Shown: piece by piece, positions 20,259-27,069 of the stretch
How positions within the stretch are numbered: position 1 is the first letter of the stretch
Layout: every line of letters starts with the position of its first letter
NCBI RefSeq assembly: GCF_030691135.1
Contig: NZ_JAUYFA010000032.1
Location: 1-49,368 of the forward strand
Length of the DNA: 49,368 bases
Direction of reading: 5' to 3'
From: Phreatobacter sp.
Lineage (GTDB): Bacteria > Pseudomonadota > Alphaproteobacteria > Rhizobiales > Phreatobacteraceae
The notes under the pieces: generated by a model
Told to the model about the DNA's origin: nothing
What the model saw: only the letters and a program-made list of their open reading frames with translations
The model's database searches: none
Made by a program: the position numbers and the translations under genes

Positions 20259-20603
20259 CTAAGACGAAGCGGCGGAGGCGGCCTCGTCGACAGTGTCCGT
20301 CAAGGTCAGGATTGACAGGAACCCGCTCACCGAAAACACTTGGCGGACATTGTCTTTAAGGCCGCAGACGACGAAACGGCGCCCGGGACCGTTCAGCTTT
20401 TTGGCCGCCACCAGCACAAGTCGGAGCCCGAAACTGCTGATATAGTCGACGCCCGAAAGATTCAGGACGATGCGGTCGCTTCCCCCGGCGATCCGGGCAC
20501 CAATATGGGTGTCGAGCGTTTTCGAGGTCACCCCGTCCAAACGGCCGCTGACGCTCACCACCAGCACGGTGTCGCGATTTTCCTCATTGATCGTCAATGT
20601 CAT
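20259..20603 (-). CDS. STAS-domain anti-sigma-factor antagonist
   Basis: 114-residue single-domain protein of the RsbV/SpoIIAA type. It contains VVSVSGRLDGVTSKTLDTHI and the phosphorylation-site region LNLSGVDYISSFGLRLVL near residues 47-64, where Ser57 or Ser58 is the probable target of the neighbouring RsbW-like kinase. It belongs to the same minus-strand run as the polytopic membrane protein (90-bp gap) and the kinase (8-bp gap). The cognate PP2C phosphatase (RsbU/SpoIIE) is absent nearby. Confidence 0.86.
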   Translation of the reverse strand: MTLTINEENRDTVLVVSVSGRLDGVTSKTLDTHIGARIAGGSDRIVLNLSGVDYISSFGLRLVLVAAKKLNGPGRRFVVCGLKDNVRQVFSVSGFLSILTLTDTVDEAASAASS

Positions 20604-20693
20604 TGGTCAACCTGTTCCCGCTCCGAAACAAAGACATGCTCGCTTGACCAAACGATGACAACGGCTCTCATGAGATGAGCACTGTCCGGGCAT

Positions 20694-22667
20694 TCACCGG
20701 AGGGCCACCCCGGCAACACCGAGCGCCGCCGCCACGATGGCGGCTCCGGCACAGACGGTGGCTCCGGCGGCGCCGACGCGCGGGACGAGATCCAGAATGC
20801 CGGCGCGCAGCAGGTCGACGACCCCAGGAGCCGAGGCCAGAACGAGCCGACCGAGGCCGATTCCGACCAGCAGGCCGGCGACGGGCTGAACCAGGGTTGT
20901 CGGCATGCCGCTCGACAGGACGGCGAGAACGATGGTGGGGGCGGCGGCCATCCAGAAGGTGGTCTCGCTCGCGGTCGGGCCGCTTCCCCGCCCCATGAGG
21001 GCCGGCTGAAGCATGATACCGCACAGCAGCGCCGGCAGGACGGAAGCCGGCATGGCGCCAGCAAGAGCCGCTGCACTGCCGAGCACCGAGGCGCTCGACG
21101 AGATCGCCATGAGACCCACGCGTGGCGACGCGCGGCGCGGCGCGGCGTGCACCGTCCGCACCAGAAGCCGAAGCTGTCCCATGCGCTCTCCGGAGAGCCA
21201 TGCCAGCGCGAAAACCCCCATCAGTGCCAAAACCGGAGCGGAACCTGGCCCCGACAGCGCGATCGGGTCTCCCAAACCGGCAACAATGAGCCCGCCGGCG
21301 AGTCCGGTGGCTGCGAGAACCCACAGCCCGCCGAGAGCGGCACGACGGCCGGCAACACGGCCGCCGGCGAGAACACGCGCCTGCAGTCCGCCGAGAACGG
21401 CGCCGAGACACAGTCCGAGGGCGGCCGGAACCGCCGTCTGTGCGGTCTCCTGGAAAACGGCGGCGAGCGCCGCGGCCGCGACAGCCGGAAGAGCAACGGC
21501 GACGGAGACACCGCGCCAGGGCCGGCCGATCAGCAGACGACCGCAGAGCATCAGACCGACCGCAGCACCGACGAGGACGAATGCGGCGGCGAGAGTTCCG
21601 CCTGGCGCGACAGCCGCGGCAGTTCCCGTACTGAAGCCGGCCGCTGCGGCCGGCAGGACGATGGCGGTGGCCTCGGCGAGGCTGCCGGCCCACCTCCTGC
21701 GACGGGGTCCGGTCGTGCGCGCCGCGCCCGCGGCGAGGTTGGCTCCGATCATTCCGAGGACGAGCGCCATGCCGGTCGCGGACAGAACCATGTCGATCCG
21801 TCCTGCCGGATCGAGGGATCGCGAGAAGGTCACCGTCAGATCGGCAACGTGGAGAGGCATGTCACGTCCCGTCACGAGAGCGCGGCGCAGCGTCGGGGCG
21901 ACGGCCTCCAGAGGCCCTGTGGGTCGATGCGAAACGGCCAAGGCTGATCCTGTCGGTGAACGAAGATCGATTGCGACGAGCGAGGGAACCTGCGTCAGGG
22001 CGCGGGCGAGCAGTTGTGCGGCCGCAGCCTCTCGACCGGCTTGGCTCTCAACCTGAAAACTCTCCGTGATCGCCCATTCGAGCATTGCGAGGCGCCGCTG
22101 GTCCGCTGTTTCGGCTCGACCGGCATCGATGATGATCAGCCCCACCTGGGCCAGCGCGAGCGGCAGCACGACGATGCCGAGCATCATGGCGGAAGCCGGT
22201 GACACCGATCCCGCCCGAAGCATCAGGAAGAAGGCGGCAAAAGCGAGCGCCGCACCAGCGGCGACGACGGCTGCGACATCGGCGTCTGGAATGACCGAAA
22301 CTGCCGGCCAGTTTGCAGTCGCGATGAAGGCCCCCCGGCGTGGCGAAACGCCGATCAGCTCGCCCGCGCCGGGTGCATCTTGCTCAGGCGCCCCGACGTC
22401 TGTCGGGACGGCGGCGAGGGCAATGCCGCGCGCCCCCTGTGCCTCCAGCAGCGGGACAGCGCCGGCGAGGATCTCGGCGCGTCGGAACGACCCGGCGGTT
22501 GCAGCACCGTCGAGCGCCGCCGTAACGATCGACAGTTCCTGCCCGCGCAGGGCGTCGACGTGCGACCGGCGCTCACGCATCTCCAGCCAACCCAGACAGG
22601 CATGGCCGGCGAGGATCATGAGGACGGCCGATAGGATCCTGAGGCGGCCCCCGTCCGGGAACGTCAT
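20694..22667 (-). CDS. Polytopic membrane protein, possibly the sensor of the STAS/RsbW module
   Basis: 657 residues from the ATG at 22667 (MTFPDGGRLRILSAVL). The longer frame would overlap the divergent gene. It has one N-terminal membrane segment, a ~100-residue extracytoplasmic part, further segments, a second soluble part (about residues 190-310), then about ten Ala/Gly-rich membrane helices to the C-terminus. It ends GVAGVALR with no catalytic cytoplasmic domain. I recognise no family. Double sensor-like loops in front of a transporter-like bundle, upstream of STAS and RsbW genes, suggest signal input, which is inference only. Confidence 0.7.
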   Translation of the reverse strand: MTFPDGGRLRILSAVLMILAGHACLGWLEMRERRSHVDALRGQELSIVTAALDGAATAGSFRRAEILAGAVPLLEAQGARGIALAAVPTDVGAPEQDAPGAGELIGVSPRRGAFIATANWPAVSVIPDADVAAVVAAGAALAFAAFFLMLRAGSVSPASAMMLGIVVLPLALAQVGLIIIDAGRAETADQRRLAMLEWAITESFQVESQAGREAAAAQLLARALTQVPSLVAIDLRSPTGSALAVSHRPTGPLEAVAPTLRRALVTGRDMPLHVADLTVTFSRSLDPAGRIDMVLSATGMALVLGMIGANLAAGAARTTGPRRRRWAGSLAEATAIVLPAAAAGFSTGTAAAVAPGGTLAAAFVLVGAAVGLMLCGRLLIGRPWRGVSVAVALPAVAAAALAAVFQETAQTAVPAALGLCLGAVLGGLQARVLAGGRVAGRRAALGGLWVLAATGLAGGLIVAGLGDPIALSGPGSAPVLALMGVFALAWLSGERMGQLRLLVRTVHAAPRRASPRVGLMAISSSASVLGSAAALAGAMPASVLPALLCGIMLQPALMGRGSGPTASETTFWMAAAPTIVLAVLSSGMPTTLVQPVAGLLVGIGLGRLVLASAPGVVDLLRAGILDLVPRVGAAGATVCAGAAIVAAALGVAGVALR

Positions 22668-22786
22668 GCGCAGCCTGTCATACGGGCGAGACGAAGCGTC
22701 ATCTAAGCAGACTGGACGACCTCCGTATGAAGGCTGCGCCCCGGAGGTCGAGCGCCTATGGCCCGGCAGGAGAGCGAGACGACATC

Positions 22787-23212
22787 GTGAGCGATTCAAC
22801 AGGGTCTTTTCTTGCCCAATTGAAAGACGTCTGCGGGGGAATTGCGCGCGGCGACTACCAGTCGATCGACACGCTTTTTGAGATGACCGGCAACGAGACG
22901 GCTGATCCGGCGCTCCAGGATCTGGCGGAATCCTTCGGCAACATGGTCGTGCAGGTCGAAGCGCGCGAGTTCCATCTCAGCAAGATGCTGGAAGAACTGA
23001 AGGAAACCAACCGGCAGCTCGACGAAGCAAGGCGCCGTCTGTCGGCCGAGAACGTACAACTGCGCGACCAGGTCCAGCGCATGCGTATCGAGATCGACCA
23101 GACCCAGAAGGAGCGCGAGGTCTCTGACATCGTCGAGACCGACTATTTCCAGACGCTGAAGACGCGGGCGCAAGACATGCGCGAGCGCCACCGCGCCAGG
23201 CGCCGGGATTGA
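22787..23212 (+). CDS. Short coiled-coil protein with cyclase-type linker
   Basis: 141 residues from a GTG at 22787 preceded by AGGAG; an ATG at 22727 would add 20 residues lacking resemblance. Residues 1-50 are a small helical region (FLAQLKDVCGGIARGDYQSIDTLFEMT). From about 60 to 135 there is an uninterrupted coiled coil (EELKETNRQLDEARRRLSAE). Its end, SDIVETDYFQTLKTRAQDMRERHR, looks like the linker that precedes class III adenylate cyclase domains in multi-domain sensors, but the protein stops before any cyclase. It is followed without a gap by the ParA-like gene, so they form an operon. Confidence 0.75.
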   Translation: MSDSTGSFLAQLKDVCGGIARGDYQSIDTLFEMTGNETADPALQDLAESFGNMVVQVEAREFHLSKMLEELKETNRQLDEARRRLSAENVQLRDQVQRMRIEIDQTQKEREVSDIVETDYFQTLKTRAQDMRERHRARRRD

Positions 23213-24007
23213 GTGCAGAACGAGGATCGGACAGTGACGCGCGTCGTATCCACCCATTCCTACCGAGGCGGCACAGGCAAGTCGAACCTGACGGCGAACA
23301 TCGCCGCGTCTCTCGCCCGCCGCGGCAGAAAAGTCGCGATCGTCGACACGGACATCCAGTCTCCGGGCATCCACGTCCTGTTCAACATCGACCCGAAACT
23401 CCTGCGCTTCACGCTCAACGACTACCTGTGGGGCCGGTGTCGCGTCGAGGAAACGGCAATCGACGTCACATCGTCGCTGGTCGACAGCAGCAACGCCCCG
23501 GTGCCCTGCCCCGGCAACGTGCTGCTCGTTCCCGCCAGCATCCGTGCCGGCGAAATCGCCCGCATCCTGAAGGAAGGCTACGACGTGAGCCTCCTGAACG
23601 ACGGATTCCATAGCCTCGGGGAGGCTCTCGAACTCGACTATCTGCTGATCGACACCCATCCGGGCGTCAACGAGGAAACGTTGCTGTCGATCGCGATCTC
23701 CGACACGCTCATTCTCATCCTGCGCCCGGATTACCAGGACTATCAGGGGACGGCGGTCACGCTGGAACTCGCCCAGCGCCTCGAAGTGCCGCAACTGCTG
23801 ATGGTGGTCAACAAGGTGCTGGCCAGCTTCGACTTCAAGCACCTGGCCGATCGCATCGGCACGACCTACAAAACTCCCGTGGCGGCCATGCTGCCCCTCA
23901 GCGAAGAGATGGTGGGTCTGGGCAGTTCCGGGCTCTTCTCGCTGCTCTATCCCGAATCGCCGTATGCCAAGGGCGTCGAGCAACTCGCCGACCTGATCGA
24001 GGCATGA
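23213..24007 (+). CDS. MinD/ParA-family P-loop ATPase
   Basis: 264 residues, starting with a GTG directly after the coiled-coil gene's stop. A second GTG at 23234 (MTRVVSTHSYRGG) has a better ribosome-binding site (GAGGA, 7 bases) and may be the true start. The deviant Walker A reads YRGGTGKSN, so Arg stands where the family normally has its signature Lys. Switch I is VDTDIQSPGIH, and Walker B is DYLLIDTHPGVNEE. A C-terminal amphipathic targeting helix like that of MinD is not obvious. Such ATPases position complexes or partition DNA; the neighbours (coiled coil, T6SS) suggest complex positioning, which is inference. Confidence 0.85.
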   Translation: MQNEDRTVTRVVSTHSYRGGTGKSNLTANIAASLARRGRKVAIVDTDIQSPGIHVLFNIDPKLLRFTLNDYLWGRCRVEETAIDVTSSLVDSSNAPVPCPGNVLLVPASIRAGEIARILKEGYDVSLLNDGFHSLGEALELDYLLIDTHPGVNEETLLSIAISDTLILILRPDYQDYQGTAVTLELAQRLEVPQLLMVVNKVLASFDFKHLADRIGTTYKTPVAAMLPLSEEMVGLGSSGLFSLLYPESPYAKGVEQLADLIEA

Positions 24008-25369
24008 TCAGCGTTTGAAAATGCGGTCCATCAGGCTGCGTCCGCGGTAGGCCGCCAGGAAAGCGCCTGCATTGGCGGGGCGATCGGCACGGGCAAAAGA
24101 CAGTGCGGCGCGCACCGCCCCCCAGGATTGGCCGCGCAGGTCCTCGATCGGCTCCGGCCGCAATCCCAGCCGGTTGGCCTCAGAGGCCGATGTGCCGTCG
24201 AAGGGATGGCGCCCGGTCAGAATGCGATAGACGAGGCAGCCGAGCGCATAGACGTCATCGCGGACGTCGCGCGGTTCCCCCGCGATCATTTCCGGACTGG
24301 CATAGGAGAGCGTCAGGGCATCCAGACTGGCCGCATCGAAACCGCTCAGGCGGCCGGCACTGGCAATGCCGAAATCGAGAACCTTGACCTCGTTCTCCAG
24401 GGTCAGAAAGACGTTGCCGGGCTTGAGGTCACAGTGGACGACATCACGACCATGGGCCTGTTCGAGGCCGCGGCAGATTCCCTCGATTACCCGATCGGCG
24501 TCGAACAGACCGCTTCCGGGGTCGTTGAGCGCATCTTCCAGCGTCCGCCCCTCCAGAAGTGCCATGACCATGAAGACGTTCGGACCGTCGCGGTCGAAGT
24601 CATGGACAGTGACGATATTCGGATGGGCGAGGTCCTGAACCTTGCGCGCTTCCGCCTCCAGCGTCCGAAAGGCATCCGGATGGTCGCGGAAACTCCCCGA
24701 AAGCAGTTTCAGCGCAACGTAGGGCTGCGCATGACGCGCCTCCAGGCGGCGGCGGTCGACGGCGCGATAGACCACACCCATGCCGCCGCGGCCGATCTCG
24801 CGGTCGAGGACGAAGCGATCCTTGAGGATCGAGCCGATGCCAATGGCGCGCGTCGCCGCCTGCGACCGTTGATGGGTGTCCATCCGTACGCGCCCGGACG
24901 CGGCATTGTGCGCGTCGCGGCGAACCCGGGCGCTGCGGAAGCTCGACAATGCATCGTCGAGTTGCCGGGCGTCGTTGCCACCGGTCCGTCCGCCAACCGA
25001 TGGATCCCGGTATTGCCGGAAATCGTCGACCAGGGCGGACAGGATGACCCGGTCTATCTTGTCCCGGAAGGGATCGTCCTCGACGGTACCGCTGTGCGGC
25101 TCCTCCCGCCTCTGGTGCGGCTCGGTCGGCGGATCGAGGTCGTCGTCGGCAGTCTGATCTTCCTTTTCGATGGCATGACGGACGAGCGCGCCGAGGTCGG
25201 AAGGAAGCCGACCGGAATTGACGAGGTTGTCGATGACGCGGTCGATGTCCCGGCGCGCCGCCGGATTCGCCGCCATATCCTTGCGCAGTGCGGCAGTCAG
25301 TCGATCGAAAGTCAGCTTGCCTGCCAGGAACGAAAGGAACAGGGCATCAGGGCCGGCAGGAGACGTCAT
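24008..25369 (-). CDS. Ser/Thr protein kinase of the T6SS cluster (PpkA/PknA-like)
   Basis: 453 residues. An N-terminal ~180-residue region has no recognised fold but begins with a helical segment (LFLSFLAGKLTFDRLTAALRKDM). A Hanks-type kinase domain spans 183-440: glycine loop GRGGMG at 193-198, Lys221, HCDLKPGN at 312-319 with Asp314, DFG at 332-334, SPE in place of APE. Cys replaces the Arg of HRD, so it is a non-RD kinase. There is no transmembrane segment or FHA domain. It is the last gene of the hcp operon, 53 bp after the sigma-54 activator, and its stop abuts that of the ParA-like gene. Confidence 0.9.
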   Translation of the reverse strand: MTSPAGPDALFLSFLAGKLTFDRLTAALRKDMAANPAARRDIDRVIDNLVNSGRLPSDLGALVRHAIEKEDQTADDDLDPPTEPHQRREEPHSGTVEDDPFRDKIDRVILSALVDDFRQYRDPSVGGRTGGNDARQLDDALSSFRSARVRRDAHNAASGRVRMDTHQRSQAATRAIGIGSILKDRFVLDREIGRGGMGVVYRAVDRRRLEARHAQPYVALKLLSGSFRDHPDAFRTLEAEARKVQDLAHPNIVTVHDFDRDGPNVFMVMALLEGRTLEDALNDPGSGLFDADRVIEGICRGLEQAHGRDVVHCDLKPGNVFLTLENEVKVLDFGIASAGRLSGFDAASLDALTLSYASPEMIAGEPRDVRDDVYALGCLVYRILTGRHPFDGTSASEANRLGLRPEPIEDLRGQSWGAVRAALSFARADRPANAGAFLAAYRGRSLMDRIFKR

Positions 25370-25422
25370 AGGAGACCCGGATCGCGGTCAGACGGACGGA
25401 ACCTGCTTATCATGGCACGGGA

Positions 25423-27069
25423 TCAGCCTGGAGGCTTCAGTTCATAGCGTTGCAGCTTGTCGATAAGGCTGCGCCGGGAAATGCGAAGAAGTCGCGCGGC
25501 CCGGCTCTGGTTCCAGCCAGTCTCGAACAGCTTGGTCTCGATGATGCGCGCCTCATAGGACTGCATGATCGAGCGAAGATCGCCGTCCACCGCGCGCGGC
25601 GGCGCAGCCCGCACCTCCCCACCGACCCCGGCGATCGCCGGCGGCAGATGGCGCGTGTCGATACGCTCTCCGTCGTCGAGCAGAACCAGGGCGCGCTCGA
25701 CGACATTGCGGAGTTCGCGCACATTTCCAGGCCAGTGCCAGCCGACCAGACAGTCGAGCGCCCGCGGGGTCAGGGCCGGCACGGGCCGTCCGAGGCTAGC
25801 CGCCATGGCAACCAAAAAATGGTCTGCCAGGGCCGGCACGTCCGATGGCCGCTCCCGCAGCGGCGGCAGGCTCATCGGAAAAACGTTGAGCCGGTAGAAG
25901 AGGTCCTTGCGGAACAATCCCGCCTCGATCTTCTCGGGCAGGTTGACGTTGGTGGCAGCGACGACGCGGACGTTGACGGGCTCGACCCGGCCGCCACCGA
26001 CCCGCCGAATGCTGCCCTCCTCGAGCATGCGCAGGATCTTCGCCTGCAGGCCGATGGGCATGTCCCCGATCTCGTCAAGGAAGAGCGTCCCGCCTTCGGC
26101 CTCCTGGACGAGTCCCTTCTTATCGGCGACGGCGCCGGTGAAGGCGCCCTTGCGGTGCCCGAACAACTCGCTTTCGAGGAGAGTTTCCGGCAAGGCAGCG
26201 CAATTCTGGGCGATGAAGGGCTTCTCGGCACGCTGACTGTTGTGGTGGATCGCGCGCGCGAAGACCTCCTTGCCGGTGCCGGTCTCGCCGAGCAGCAGGA
26301 CGGCCACGTGGGTCTGCGCTGCACGCTGCATCAGATCAACGGCGGCGCGCATCGGGGCACTGTTGCCGACGAAACCGGCCGGGTTCGGTTTGTCCATTCG
26401 GCGCAGGCGCGTGTTTTCCTCCTGCAGACGCGTCGCGCGACTGTCGAGGTGACGGATCAGCGCCTCGTTCTGGTCGAAGAGCCTGGCATTGGTGATCGCC
26501 ACCGCAGCATGAGCGGCAAACGAGGCGAGCAGACGTTCATAACGCACCGGCAGGGCGCCGACGCGACCATCGGGTGTCAGCGAAGGATTGAGAATCTGCA
26601 GGACACCAAGAGTAAGGCGATCGGGCCGCCACAGCGGCACGGCCACGAAGGATCGGGTCATGAAGCCGCCTCGCCGCTCGAAGGCGAACAGGCGGGAGAC
26701 GTCGAAGCTCGATGCTGATTGCACGTCGCCGAGATTGACGACCTTGCCGGTGACGACGGCATAGACGTTGGGATCGCGCAGGTTGTAGCTTTCGTTGGCC
26801 AGATAGACCGGCACGGCCTCCGGCATGCCGGCGACGTCCGGATGCGCGTCGTTCTGGCCGACGACGCAGTGCAGATTGCGCACGGCGTGATCGAGGACCA
26901 GGATACGCCCGGCCTCGGCTTTGGTGAGGCGCCGGGCCGCCGCTATCACTGCGCCGAGCAGGGATTCGAGATCCCGAACCGTGGCGACGCGTGTCGCGAG
27001 GTCCATTAGTTCCTCGGCCACCACAAGCGGCGCGCAAGGGTCGTGGTCGGGCATCCAGGACAGCGTCAC
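25423..27069 (-). CDS. GAF-domain sigma-54 transcription activator (VasH-like)
   Basis: 548 residues from a GTG that overlaps the tssH stop (GTGA); an ATG at 27054 is an alternative. Domains are GAF (about 25-200), AAA+ (about 232-460) and an HTH of Fis type (about 515-545, NQSRAARLLRISRRSLIDKL). Walker A is GETGTGKE at 261-268, the sigma-54 contact loop GAFTGA at 308-313, and Walker B LFLDEIGD near 329-336. It resembles VasH, which drives sigma-54 transcription of T6SS genes. It lies in the same operon as hcp and tssH, whose gap carries sigma-54 promoters, so it is probably autoregulated. Confidence 0.95.
   Translation of the reverse strand: MTLSWMPDHDPCAPLVVAEELMDLATRVATVRDLESLLGAVIAAARRLTKAEAGRILVLDHAVRNLHCVVGQNDAHPDVAGMPEAVPVYLANESYNLRDPNVYAVVTGKVVNLGDVQSASSFDVSRLFAFERRGGFMTRSFVAVPLWRPDRLTLGVLQILNPSLTPDGRVGALPVRYERLLASFAAHAAVAITNARLFDQNEALIRHLDSRATRLQEENTRLRRMDKPNPAGFVGNSAPMRAAVDLMQRAAQTHVAVLLLGETGTGKEVFARAIHHNSQRAEKPFIAQNCAALPETLLESELFGHRKGAFTGAVADKKGLVQEAEGGTLFLDEIGDMPIGLQAKILRMLEEGSIRRVGGGRVEPVNVRVVAATNVNLPEKIEAGLFRKDLFYRLNVFPMSLPPLRERPSDVPALADHFLVAMAASLGRPVPALTPRALDCLVGWHWPGNVRELRNVVERALVLLDDGERIDTRHLPPAIAGVGGEVRAAPPRAVDGDLRSIMQSYEARIIETKLFETGWNQSRAARLLRISRRSLIDKLQRYELKPPG

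Noticed and set aside
20694-22799. Start of the polytopic membrane protein at 22799 (701 residues)
   Set aside because: The extra 44 residues are not hydrophobic or signal-like and would overlap the start of the divergent coiled-coil gene; the ATG at 22667 directly precedes the first membrane segment.
22787-23212. Adenylate cyclase gene
   Set aside because: Only the coiled-coil linker resembles cyclase sensors; the frame ends before any catalytic domain and the next gene is a ParA-like ATPase.
25413-25428. Sigma-54-like element TGGCACG-GGAT-CAGCC on the plus strand
   Set aside because: The -12 box lacks TT before GC, and it would transcribe antisense into the 3' end of the activator gene; taken as chance.
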